A stretch of DNA of 64,000 nucleotides from Akebia trifoliata (lineage: Eukaryota > Streptophyta > Magnoliopsida > Ranunculales > Lardizabalaceae): positions 12,569,658 through 12,633,657 of the forward strand of contig CM030704.1 in assembly GCA_017979445.1 (NCBI GenBank), in the 5' to 3' direction. Numbering within the stretch: the stretch's first letter is position 1; every line of letters begins with the position of its first letter. Shown piece by piece: positions 47,425-58,662 of this stretch. The translations under genes and the position numbers were made by a program. Under the pieces are notes generated by a model, which ran no database searches, had not been told where the DNA came from, and saw nothing but the letters and a program-made list of their open reading frames with translations.

Positions 47425-49166
47425 TGAAAGCGCCCTCAATCCGCGGGGTGCGCGGATCCGCTTTTGACCCTTGAGGTTTGGGAGTCGCCACCTAGTTATT
47501 ATGGTCTAGGAACCGGTCAATGACTCTAAATGGATAAAAACTAATCTAAAACCAAAAAAACTGAATTCGGGGATCATGTTACGGGATTGGAAGGTGTTAG
47601 GCACCAACCCCGCTCGGCCAAAGCCGGTCTCTACTAAATTCCCGAAGATATCATATTGCTAAAAACCTAGATTAAAATAAAAATAAAAATTTCATACATT
47701 TCCGATAGCAAGGATTTTGCTCCCTCAGATCTGATAAAAAGAGCTCCTTGTACTGTACTCCCTTACTTCGTTCTGTCTCCGGATTTGACTTCAAATCTCC
47801 TTAATCAAGGTATATCTTTATTTCTGAATCTGAACTCTTCAAGTTTGTTGCGGATTTAAGGGTGTTTTTAGAGGGATTTTAGATGTTTTCTAGACTAAAA
47901 TTGAAGGGGGGATGTTAGGTAAGGAGTTGGGGCTCCAAAACTAGGGTTTATGGGAGGCTAGGGGAGCTTCTAGACCTACTTCTCCTAGGGTTTATGATTT
48001 GATACGAAAATAGGGTGTGAGCACCTCTATTTATAGATGTTTTTTTAGGGTTGATTTGGATAGAGTTAGTGTTTAATTAGAGATCTTTTAATTAGAGTTG
48101 TGTTTTAGTTAAAATTGTTTTAGGTAGAATTGTGTTTTAATTAGAATTGTTTTAGGTAGAATTGTTTTTAAGTTAGAAACTCTATTAGATAGAGTTATTA
48201 TTTAATTAGAATTCTATTATGACTTTTGGTCTTATTTGATTGACTTTTAATGTTTTGACTTTAGTCTTAATTGATTGACTTTTAATATCTTGACTTCAGT
48301 CTTGCTTAATTGACTTTAATTTTGACTTCAGTCTCACTTAATTGACTTTACTACCTTGACTTCAGTCTTTCTTGATTTACTTTTAATTTTTGGAGAACCC
48401 CCTTCCATTATTTCTTTAATTCTTTGGACCCCCAAATGGAGGGGTCCTTAAAGAAATATCTCACGAACCCTCAACAATTTTGCCTGAAAGTCTGATTAAT
48501 CGATTTTTTAGGTTCAAAATTTTAAATTAATTTCATCAATGTTTCACTTTAATTATTTAATATTTTATTTATTAATTTCGAATTTTTTAATTATGAAAAT
48601 TGTGAAATTATCGTTTTGCCCCCGGAGAGGACTTTTCACGTTTTAAGTCGGTTTTTAATGTTCTAGGATGTTTTAGAATCGATTTTTCGTAAGGAATTCA
48701 ATGGAAATATTATTTTGTGTTATTTATGAAATTTTTTGTGTGAAATGGTCGTGAACTTTATGAGGGGCATTTTCGTAATTTTGTCGAATTCTATGAAAAT
48801 TGGCGAAATGATTTATTTGGTTTCGATTTGTTGTTTTATGTGTTTGAATGAGTTTTCCTAAGCGTAACGTAGGCTCTAGGGTTGTTTTGAGGTTATGGGT
48901 ATTTTGGTAATTTGATAGTTTTTAGTGATTTTTATCGTGAAGCTTCTTTTTGATTTGCAAGATGATGATTTCTATGTTTCTGGGGTCGTATTTACCTAGC
49001 GTAGCGTGGTTTTTAAGGTTTTGTTAGTTTGAGATACCTCATCCGGATTTCTGAAACACATCTGGTAACAAAATAAAGCAATGGAATACACATCCATCAT
49101 TGGGAATCATTGCGATCGGGTTGACGAGTTGATTAATCAGGCGAGTGCAAAAATGGGGTGTCTACA
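47425..49166 (-). mobile_element. Solo LTR nested in the gypsy leader, TSD ACGTC
   Basis: TGAAAGCGCCCTC to GGGTGTCTACA on plus; ACGTC at 47420-47424 and 49167-49171. The leader sequence on either side is a roughly 208-bp tandem pair (CACGTACTAGTACTACGTTGG at about 47236 and CACGCACTAGTGCCACGTTGG at about 49193), and the LTR sits between the two. Confidence 0.92.
48028..48035 (-). promoter_or_regulatory. LTR TATA box
   Basis: TATAAATA on the minus strand; the transcribed U5 side is toward 47425. Confidence 0.6.
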
Positions 49167-49759
49167 ACGTCGCATCTCCGAAGAGATCGAGCCACGCACT
49201 AGTGCCACGTTGGCTATATAGGACGTGTAAGTGTGCAAAACAGTAAACGTGCATGTGGTGTGTGCAATACAGGGTGGGGTGTGCCCAGGGCCTTTTCGAA
49301 CAAATGGGCCCATAGCCCTGATCAAACCAATCAAACCATCAACATATGGATATCGAATAAATATTGATCAAAAATACATAAATATCCAAAATATCCAATT
49401 TGAAATCAAAGCATGTATATATCCATTAGGATCATGGCCTTTCAGATAATCAATCAATGAACATAACACGGAATAATCGATTAGATCCAATATTGAAACA
49501 TGCATAAAAAATTCTTTTTTTTTTTCTTTCCTTGGAATTTTAGGAATTTTTTGCATTTTTGAATTTAGGACTCAACAAATTTCTCAATGAGAACTTGGGT
49601 TATCTCGACTAATACATTAAGATTTCAAAATTACTAAGGGTCATTAGGGCACGTGATTCCCTCATTGATAATCTAATTCCATGGCCTTTACAATTTTGAT
49701 TGGAAAAAGATTTGGATCCAAAAAGAGAAAAAAATTCAATTTTAAAAATGAGAAATTTA

Positions 49760-49990
49760 GGTCCAAGGTTTTGAAAATGAGTGATTATAAAATCTCAAAT
49801 CAAAGTTTAAGATGAAATTCATTTTATTATTATTTTTTTTTAAATTGAAAATTTCCTTTAAAAGTTTATGGAATTTTGTTCGCCACAGACACGTGGCATT
49901 AGATCACCTTTTTGGATGCCACGTGGCGAGATTGTTAACCCTTAGTAAGGAAGAGACCTTACTAAATTAGTAAGACTAACCCATTTTATT
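49760..49990. mobile_element. MITE-like element with CTTAGTAAGG module
   Basis: Shares GGTTTTGAAAATG, TTTTTGGATGCCACGTGG, ACCCTTAGTAAGG and CTTACTAAATTAGTAAG with 21265-21560. A further piece of the same module (TGCCACGTGAGG..CCTTAATAAGG..CCTTACTAAAC) is at 50160-50230. Confidence 0.5.
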
Positions 49991-50269
49991 TTTAAAAAAA
50001 ATTACAAGCCACAAATTTTTATGTTGATGCCACGATACCCGCAATCTAACTTTCTTCGATTGTTGCCATCCCATACACACAGACCACTATCTTCTTGCTA
50101 CCACCACACAACAAAACTCTCATTTTTTTATTTTATTTTTTTTTATTTTAAATAAAATTGCTGCCACGTGAGGAGGTCAATGACCCTTAATAAGGAAGAA
50201 AACCTTACTAAACTTGTGAGGCTAGCCTTACACTTTTGTATATTTTTTCTTTACCTACAACCACACATC

Positions 50270-50500
50270 TCACGTGCACAACTCACAACTTATTTTTATT
50301 TATGTTGCTGCCAGCAACATTCACAAATCATATGCTGCCAACACACAAAACATACAACCTTTTTTTTTTTTTTAATGTGTGTTGTTGCCACAACACCAAC
50401 TCACTTTCTTTCAAATATTGTTGCCAGCACATAGCCAACACAACTTTCATTGAAATGTTGCTGCCAGCACATAGCCAATACAACTTTCACACTATTTTCT
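50270..50500. repeat. Short direct repeats around GTTGCTGCCAGCA
   Basis: TTGYTGCCAGCACATAGCCA occurs at about 50420 and 50459, with further GCTGCCA phrases upstream. Non-coding. Confidence 0.6.
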
Positions 50501-50614
50501 TTTATATAAAAAAACAGCACATATATATTTTTGATGTTTTATGATCTTCCTGCCAAAAGACAGACGAACTCAATTTCTTTTGGTGTCTTTCCCTTCATCA
50601 TACCAACTACAACC

Positions 50615-50890
50615 TAACACGTCAAGCCCAACAAACTCTTAATTTCCAAATAGTTTGCAGCCCACAAAAGGCAACGAGAGTGGCTTGATCAACTTGACAA
50701 AGTCAGCATCCCAGACTTTGAGGTCGGTTTTATGAGCAATTGTGGTGGAGGTTTCAACGTGTTTCTTGTAGTATTTGATGATCTTTGCTAAGATCTTAGC
50801 AGTAACGTTGGATAATGGAATCAAACCTTCTGCATAATCGACCTCGATCATATGTTTGATGGTTTGAGATTGAAGAGCCACATCTTCCTC
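50615..50890 (-). pseudogene. SKP1-like gene fragment inside the gypsy leader
   Basis: SKP1 links F-box proteins to the cullin-1 ubiquitin ligase. The minus strand encodes EEDVALQSQTIKHMIEVD, IPLSNVTAKILAKIIKYYKKH and DLKVWDADFVK without any intron, matching SKP1 from about residue 15 to 105. A frameshift follows; DQATL and NYLEIKSLLGLTC then appear in other frames and end in a stop (about 50620). The N-terminal strand and the C-terminal F-box-binding helices are missing, and the upstream open frame (to 50995) is unrelated. It lies between the PBS and the rest of the leader of the rearranged gypsy element, so it was captured or inserted there. Confidence 0.8.
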
Positions 50891-50936
50891 TAAATCTAAC
50901 AGACCCACAATGTTAACTTCTTCTTCTGCTACTAAT

Positions 50937-51590
50937 TCACCAAATGGAACAAGAGGAGGACACAACCATGTCGTTCCTATCTGAAACAGAAGCACTATGT
51001 TTTTGAGATTTTTTGAGATTAACAGCCTCTGCTAGTATGAGAACATTGCATTGTTTGCGATTAACCACGTAAGGAGAGGGCGAAACGGAAGAAGCAGTAG
51101 AACAAGTATGAGGGATTGGAGTTGGGTAAGGGGGAAGATAGTGAGGGAAAGGAGGATGTAGTATTGGTTTTGGTGTTCTTGGTTCCGAATTTTTCAGCAC
51201 CAATGGCGTCATGAAGAACAACGGTCATTAATAAACCCAGAATGGTTATCTTACCATGAGAACAAGCCCTCTGGATCTGTTGAAGATTGAAGGATTTGGG
51301 GATTTTTCCATTAATACCCTAGCCCTGATTTGAGATTTGTTACCACAGAATGGGCAACATCGGTGGTGCAAGAAGATGAGAAAGAGAGGGAGGGCAGTTC
51401 CTCTGTTTTCAAGAACAACAGAGATTTTGTTTTTTTTTCTTTTTATATAAAAAAAAAACGAGAAAAAAAAAAAAAAACAAAATTTGTCTTTTTTTTCATG
51501 GCAACCCAAGAATTGTCTCCCCTTCTCTCTGCATAGATCCCCTATCCTCCTAAATTGCATGCCCATCTGCACTATTTTGTCTTGCGTCAT
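50937..51590. other. Leader sequence of unknown coding status
   Basis: Minus-strand ORFs at 51221-50937 (94 codons, Pro/Ser-rich) and 51590-51246 show no known domain. They may be further captured host sequence next to the SKP1 fragment. Confidence 0.3.
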
Positions 51591-51925
51591 TAATTTCTTT
51601 CAAAAAAAATTTGGGTCTTTAAAAGTAATCCCTTATTGGGACCATCTAAAAATTACTTTCAAGAAAAGAATACCCAAAAGCTTAATGCCAATTAGACAAT
51701 CCAATCCTCAAATTCTGGAAATTTAAAATTATTATGACTCACCTCTGATTGCACCATAAAAAACAAGATTCTAAAAAATAATCAAAATCCAAATAAATGA
51801 TGCCAAAAGAACAAAATAGTAAAATCTAAAAAGAAGAAAAAATAAATAAATAAACAAAACAAAAAAAACTAGGTACTTTTGGCAATGTTCCCATACTTGG
51901 GGTTTTTCAAGTTTGATCATCAATT

Positions 51926-51944
51926 GTCCCCAGTGGAGTCGCCA
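51926..51944 (-). other. Gypsy primer-binding site
   Basis: On the minus strand, one base after the LTR end (CA), TGGCGACTCCACTGGGGAC. This is the PBS type known from Tat/Ogre-like gypsy elements, assigned there to an Arg tRNA. It shows that the LTR at 51946 is a 5' LTR read on the minus strand. Confidence 0.75.
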
Positions 51945-51945
51945 C

Positions 51946-52918
51946 TGAAAGCGCCCTCGATCCGCGGAGTGCGCGGATTCGCTTTTGACCCTTGAGGTTT
52001 GGGAGTCGCCACCTAGTTATTGTGGTCTAGGAACCAAACCGACTCTAACATGGATAAAAGGAACTAATAACACATAAAAATCTGAATTCGGGGATCAAGT
52101 TACGGGGTTGGAAGGTGTTAGGCACCAACCCCGTCCGGCCAAAGCCGGTCTTTACTAACTTCCCAAGTAAATTACATTGCTAAAACCTAGATAAAAATAA
52201 ATAAAAATAAAAATTTACCTTTCCGATTGCAAGGACTTTGTTCCCTCAGATCTAACAAAAAGAGCTCCTTATACTGTACTCCTTGCTTCGTTCTGTCTCC
52301 GGATTTGACTTCGGATCTCCTAGATCAATGTATCTTCTTGTTTCTGAATCTGAACTCTTCAAGTTTATTGCGGATTGGGGGTGTTTTTGGAGAGATTTTA
52401 GGTGTTTTCCAGACTAAAATTGAAGGGGGGATGTTAGGTAAGGAGTTGGGGCTCCAAAACCAAGGTTTATGGGGGGCTAGGGGAGCTTTTAGACCTATTT
52501 CTCTTAGGGTTTATGATTTGATACGAAAATAGGGTGTGAGCACCTCTATTTATAGATGTTTTTAGGGGTTGATTTGGATAGAGTTAGTGTTTAATTAGAG
52601 ATCTTTTAATTAGAGTTGTGTTTTAATTTGACTTGTTTTAGGTAGAATTGTGTTTTAATTAGAATTGTTTTAGGTAGAATTGTTTGTAAGTTAGAACTCT
52701 ATTTGATTGAGTTATTATTTAATTAGAACTCTATTATGACTTTTAGTCTTATTTGATTGACTTTTAATGTTTTGACTTTAGTCTTAATTGATTGACTTTT
52801 AATATCTTGACTTTAGTCTTGCTTAATTGATTTTAATTTTGACTTCAGTCTCACTTGATTGACTTTAATACCTTGACTTCAGTCTTACTTGATTTACTTT
52901 TAATTTTTGGAGAACCCC
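51946..52918 (-). mobile_element. 5' LTR, R-U5 piece, at inversion breakpoint
   Basis: The plus strand starts TGAAAGCGCCCTCG and matches the solo LTR at 47425 up to GGAGAACCCCCC (about 52918). It then switches to plus-oriented internal sequence. Together with 42508-43033 it makes up nearly a whole LTR, lacking part of U3. Confidence 0.85.
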
Positions 52919-53789
52919 CCTCTAAAATATCTTTTTCTTCTGAATAATCATTGCATGAATGAATTATGTAATAGATTGGTGCACAGAATTAAATAAAATC
53001 GCAGGATTCATTTAAAATATTATCAAGTGGAGTAAACACTCATTGCTAATCCACATTTGATGGGGTTACAAAGTTATCATTGTACCCAAGCTCAATCGTC
53101 AATCGTTTTACTAGGATCAGTAGTCCGGTCAGTTCGAATGAATGTTAACACAAGGTGAATCGTCAAAAATGATTACACAGTTTTCCCTGAAGATCACAGT
53201 GCCTCAGTCCCTGCCGGTTATAAGTAATGTCCCAATTCCTCAGTCCGTAATTAAGCCCGTTGTGCGTACTTATCTTAGTTTCCATGAGTTATGTGGGTTA
53301 ACCTAAGTCCAATTTTTTACCATACCATCCTCAATGTCATGTTTTCTTTGGATTGAGTCTACTCTTTTCCTGTTGGGTTCGAGTTAGTTTATCGAGTCTA
53401 ATAGAGGTGTCCCTGTTGCCCCTATTTGAATTAATCGGATAAAGAAAATATTTGAATACCTCGAGCGCATTAACGGATTAACTAATAATCTAACTTCAAG
53501 GATAGATAATGGTCGGACTCAATCTTTAATCGAGAAAGTAAAAGTCATTGACTTCGGACAGAAAATAATTCTTAAAGAGAATCAAATAGAAATCATCTTA
53601 TCCCTAGAGGAACACAAAGGGACAATGAATTTACTCAAAAATTTCAAAAGACTTGTTTGCGTGGTCTGATGAGGATATGTTAGGTGCAAACTTGGGTGTT
53701 GTCCGACATGGAATAAATACTCGTTCAATGAAATAAAAATACCAATGAGATCAAATGAGATATCAATGTTGTCCTTACTACATTTATCA

Positions 53790-54300
53790 TAAGTCGATAC
53801 AGGATATCTTTGTAATTGATATCTGATGACGGGCCATACTTCAAAGCCAACACTATTACTCTGTGATCAAAGTTCAAGATCCGGCATGACAAATCATCCC
53901 CCTACCGTCCTCAGATTAATGGAGCGGTTGAAGCAGCTAGTAAGAGTCTCAAGATAATCATCGTGAGAATGTGTCAATCGCACCAAGATTGATAAAAAAA
54001 ACTACCATTCACACTATGGGGGTGTCATACTTCAAATACAATCTTCCACTGGAACTACTTTCTACCGTCTAATCTATGATACAGAAGTAGTCTTACCAAT
54101 TGAAATAGAAATCCTGTATCTCAAGCTCTTGATGGGAAATCAATTGTTAAAAATAGACTGGGTCCGTTATTGAAGAAAAACAAATTAGAATTCTGTATCA
54201 CGTGCAAACTTGTCAAAAAGAGTTACTCGCACGTTTGACAAGAAAGTCAAGGTTTGCCATTACAAGTCAAGGATTTAACCATTAAACTTCAAAGGAAATA
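53790..54300 (+). pseudogene. Gypsy integrase remnant, copy 2
   Basis: Frames show SDxGPYFKA-like text near 53825, YRPQINGAVEAA-like text near 53910 and YGTEAVLPIEIEI-like text near 54080, the usual end of gypsy integrase cores. Stops and frameshifts occur throughout and the breaks differ from copy 1, so the copies have decayed independently. Confidence 0.7.
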
Positions 54301-55784
54301 CTGCCTGAAGAATCACTCGTGTGAACTTTTCTTTCTCAGCCCGATCACCTAACCTAGGGGAGGGAAGAATCCGAACTACATTTTGGTCTGATCCCAAAAA
54401 TCTGAGGTATGTAGGCAACCTGAGAGGTTACTTCAGGCCCGACCACATCAAAATAAAAAAATAGATTCCCCACAAATAAAATTCAAATATTGTCAAAATG
54501 GGAGACAAAATTCAAAAGAAAAAAAAATTTTAAGAGAAAATGCCACACAAGGGGTATTCGGGTTTTTGAACCTCAGAATTCCTTTCCTTTTATATCCAGT
54601 CCTAAGCCTACCCATAAAAGTCCTCCTAAGTACCATGCGAAAAATCAAGGAAAATAACAAAGCATGATCAGACAACAATTCCAGAAGTTCAGAAAAGAAA
54701 AAAAAATGGGACCTGCTATGTTGAAAACCCAAAAAGGCGACTTAGGCAAAAATTAAGGCAAGCTCGCAAGGTTGAAAATCCGAAAGAATAGTCTTGGTAA
54801 TAATTAAAGCGAAGAAAAAAGCCTGCTAAGTTGAAAACCCGAAAATGGGTGATTTAGGCAAAAATTAAGGCAAGCTCGCAAGTTTGAAGACCTAAAAGGA
54901 CAGCTTTGGCAACAATTAGAGCAAAGAAAATAAAGCTTGCTAGATTGAAAACCTGAAAAGGTGATCTAGGCAAAAGCTAAAGCATGCTCGCTAGTTTGAA
55001 AACCTGAAAGGGCAATCTAGGAAAAAGTTAGAGTAATAAAGAAAAATAAAAGAAAATCTTCATAAAATTGAAAAGCTAAAAAATGATTCGAGCCGAGACA
55101 TTTGCAGTCCGAATAATCAAGTTCAACACTTAGCTTAAACCAAACAAAGACTCAGAAGCCACAAGTATCTTATCTACGATTAATTTGAAAACTTTTGCTT
55201 CCTCAGTGAATCAAAGGGGAAGAAGGGTGAATTCCATGATGAGTCTCAGAAGGAAATGTTTTACTTTCTTAAGTCTGACTCAAAATCTTCAATATAAAAA
55301 GTCAAAATTAAAAGTTGAATCTTTATTGTGCTTGTGATAATCAAATATTTCAAATCTTCATACAAGGGGCATTTTTTTTCTTCTCTAATATGTGTTCAAT
55401 ACAATGTTTCCTGTCAAACTAAGCGCATTTTTTATTTCAGGCCTGATCAATGTTAATCTTAGAAGATAATGGGAACCCCTAATTTAAAATTACTCTCTTG
55501 ATAGCCTTTTTTTGAAAACCCTAGAGGTTAAGGAGAAGTTAAAATTCATAAAATTTTGAAAAACCTTGAGGTTCAAACAGAAACGTTTCTGATCTCACAT
55601 TTGGTTGTGTTCTGAGATTAATTCATTACCTTTTCACCTAGAATAAGAGATAGGGCATTCATTCTTTTTTAGATTCAATCATTCTTTTCCAGATCTATTC
55701 ATTCCCAGATTCAATCATTCTTTTCCAGATTCAATCACTCTTTCTCAGATTCATTTATTCCTTTCCAGTTTTACTCAGTCAAAT

Positions 55785-56166
55785 GCTGCCAAAGGTTAAT
55801 TTGGATTTTGCTCAGTTGTTGCCAAGGGTTATCTTGGATTTTGCTCAGTTGCCGCCAAGGGTTATCTTGGATTTTGCTCAGTTGCCGCCAAAGGTTATCT
55901 TGGATTTTGCTTAGATGCCCCAAGGGTTAACTTGGATTTTGCTTAGATGACGCTAAGGGTTAACTTGGATTTTGCTCAATTGCCGCCAAGGGTTATCTTG
56001 GATTTTTCTTAGATGTCGTCAAGGGTTATCTTGGATTTTGCTCAGATACCGCCAAGGGTTAACTTGGATTTTGCTCAGTTGCCGCCAAGGGTTATCTTGG
56101 ATTTTGCTCAGATGCCGTCGAGGGCTTTCTCAGAATTATGCTCAGATATCGCCGAAGGTTTTCTCG
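55785..56166 (+). repeat. 33-bp minisatellite, about 12 units
   Basis: Unit TTGCCGCCAAGGGTTATC plus TTGGATTTTGCTCAG. As 33 is divisible by 3, two frames stay open and give 11-residue repeats (QGLSWILLRCR, VILDFAQIPPR), but no start or family supports a protein. The inverted copy 1 holds about four units. Confidence 0.9.
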
Positions 56167-56524
56167 GAATGATGCTTAGTTTTATGCTCTGTTTATGCCC
56201 AGATTATACTCAATTTTATGCTCAGTTTTATGTTCAGTTTACTTAATTTATGCTCAGATCTAGCTCAGACTATTTCTGATATTTATCTCAGATTTCGAGT
56301 ACACAATTGCACACATTAGTCAAGGAGTATTTTCTAAAAATTCAAGGACCTAACAACCTTTTGTTCGAGGAGAGTTTTACCCTCAAGGATCCTAACGTCT
56401 CGACAAATTGCTAAATCAGGCTGCAAAATGAACTGTCACTAGCTTTGGCATTTGGATGTCGCACTATCTACCGAAATAGATTTGCTATCTAATTTGCTTC
56501 AACCCTCTGTCAAAGAGGGACATT

Positions 56525-58122
56525 TGTAGACACCCCATTTTCACACTTGCCTGATTAATCAACTCATCAACCAGATTGCAGCAGTTCCCAATGATAGATG
56601 ATTATTCCAATATTATATTTTGTTGCTAGATATGTTTCAGAAATTCGGATGAGATATTTCAAATTAACAAAACTATTGAAACCACGCTACGCTAAGAAAA
56701 TATAACCTCAAAAACATAGAAATCATCATCTTGCGGATAAAAAAAAACTTTACGATAAAAATCACTAAAGAATGACCAAATTACCAAAATACCCCTAACC
56801 TCAAAACATCCCTAGAGCCTACATTACACTTGGGAAAATCCTTTTAAACACATAAAACAACAAATTGAAATCAAATAAACTATTTCGTCAATTTTCACAA
56901 AATTCAACAAAATTATGAAAATGCGCCTCATAAAGTTCACGACCATTTCACACAAAAAATTTTATAAATGACAAAAACCAATATTCCCATTGAATTGTTT
57001 ACGAAAAATCGAGTCAAAAACATCCTGTAACATTAAAAAATGACTTAAAACACAAAAAGTCTTCTCCGAGGGTAAAACGGTAATTTTATAATTTTAATAA
57101 TTAAAAATTTTAAAATTAATAATTAAAATATTAATTAATGTTAAGTGAAATCCTAATTAAAATTAAAGTTAATCAAGTAAGACTAAAGTCAAAATTCTAA
57201 AATCTAGTCAATCAAGTGAGACTTAAGTCAAAACCCTAATCAATCTAATAAGACCAAAGTCAAAACCCTAAAAGAATTCTAATTAAACTCTAAAACCATC
57301 TAAAAGAAATCTAATTAAGCTCTAAAACCATCTAAAAAAATTCTAATTAAACTCTAAAGCTTTCTAATGTAATTCTAATCAAATACTAACTCTATCTAAA
57401 ATAATTATAATCAAACACTAATTCTATTTAAAATAATTATAATTAAACACTAACTCTATTAAAAAGAATTCTAATTAAATACTAACTCTATCTAAAAAGC
57501 TTCTAAAAAAATCTATAAATAAGGGACCTCTACAACCTATTTTCGTATCAAAAAATAAAACCTAAGAAAAGTAGGTCGAAAACCTTCCCTATCCTCCATA
57601 AACCCTAATTTTGAAGCCCTAACTCCTTACCTAACATCCATACCCCAACTTTAACTCAAAAAATGCTTAGAAATCCTTCAAAAACACCCAGAAATCGATA
57701 ACAAATTAAAAAATTTCAGATCTAAAGAGGAGGTACTTAGTCTTGGAGATCTAAAGCGAATCTGGATATAGAACAAAACGAGGAGTGTTGTACGAGGAAC
57801 TGTTCTATCAAATCTGAGGGAACAAAACCGTTGCTTTTGTAATGGTAAATATTTCTTTTTTTTTATATAGTGGTTAGGTCTTTTTTGCAATGTAATATTC
57901 TTGGGAATTAGTAAAGACCGCCGTTTGCCGGGTGGGGTTGGTGCCTAACACCTTCCAACCCCGTAACGTAATCCCCGAACTCAGTATCTTTTTAAGTAGA
58001 TTAGTTGTTTTTCTTAGTTTCGAGTCAATGTTCGGTTCCTAGACCGTAATAACTAGGTGACGACTTCGAAACCTCAAATTCAAAAGTGGATCTGCACACC
58101 TCGCTGATTGAGGGCGCTTTCA
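56525..58122 (+). mobile_element. Gypsy 3' LTR (full length)
   Basis: TGTAGACACCCCATTTTC to GGGCGCTTTCA, 1598 bp. U3 first, TATA at 57514, then GGTTGGTGCCTAACACC and GGTGACGACTTCG (a mutated form of the U5 motif). Followed by GTAGG. Confidence 0.92.
57514..57522 (+). promoter_or_regulatory. LTR TATA box
   Basis: TATAAATAA about 990 bp into the LTR, with the expected start site just downstream. Confidence 0.6.
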
Positions 58123-58127
58123 GTAGG

Positions 58128-58567
58128 CTAGAGGAAGTCGAAGCTTATTATTAAAAAATAAGAAAAGGGGATGTAATCATGGCACCATGGAATCCCTTTA
58201 GCCTTAAGAAATATTATCAATAAAAGTTTTTTGTTTCTAAGTAATTTTGTTTTTTTATTCTTTAAAGACTTGGCTCATTATGAGAGCTATGCCCGACCGA
58301 TTGGGTTTGATTTATGAAAAAAATTTGACTCATTATGGGAGCCAAGCCCGATTATTTTACGTTGACTTTTTTACATTCTACTTTTTTGTAAAGAGATTGC
58401 CTCCCAATGTCTTCAAATAATATCCCTATAGTCTTATTATCTTTATTATTTTACCTCATTTTTTAATAATACCTCTCTAACTTTACTATCTTACCTCTTT
58501 TATCCCTTCAAATCTAAAGAGGACGCTTGTGCTATAGACAAGAGCAAAGTCTTATATATATATATAT
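58128..58567. other. Unassigned flank with short direct repeat
   Basis: GGCTCATTATGAGAGC...GCCCGA at about 58271 and GACTCATTATGGGAGCCAAGCCCGA at about 58326 form a 57-bp direct repeat. No gene seen. Confidence 0.45.
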
Positions 58568-58662
58568 ATGGTCATGTTCGGAAACCAACTATTTAGCCAA
58601 TTTTTTGGCCAATGTGTTTTGTGTTATATGGGAAAAAAGTTTCAAAATGGGATGATTTTTTA
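58568..58662. mobile_element. Fold-back MITE copy N, left half
   Basis: After (TA)n: GGTCATGTTCGGAAACC, ACTATTTAGCCAATTTTTT, AAAAGTTTCAAAATGGGATG. It stops inside the core. Its mate is at 62297. Confidence 0.7.

Larger units (their letters stand above)
52919..56524 (+). mobile_element. Internal 3' segment with integrase (copy 2)
   Basis: Parallels the minus-strand copy at 43034-46190. It ends in a purine-rich GTCAAAGAGGGACATT just before the 3' LTR, a candidate polypurine tract (about 56509-56524). About 54700-55060 has 60-bp-scale repeats (TTGAAAACCYGAAAAGG...GGCAAAAATTAAGGCAAGC). Confidence 0.8.
42508..58122 (+). mobile_element. Rearranged gypsy LTR retrotransposon with intact TSD GTAGG
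   Basis: GTAGG occurs immediately before 42508 and immediately after 58122, so one integration event is framed. Inside, in order: first 526 bp of an LTR (plus), internal 3' region and integrase (minus, 43034-46190), leader (minus, to 51945) with a nested solo LTR, PBS (minus), the rest of an LTR (minus, 51946-52918), a second internal 3' region with integrase (plus, 52919-56524), and a full 3' LTR (plus). The two LTR pieces are complementary parts of one LTR, so 43034-52918 appears inverted. Only integrase coding is recognised; gag, protease and RT are not seen, so it was probably non-autonomous. Confidence 0.85.

Noticed and set aside
55972..56246. Overlapping ORFs with 11-residue repeats
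   Set aside because: Both frames are open only because the minisatellite unit is 33 bp; a real coding array would favour one frame and have a gene context.
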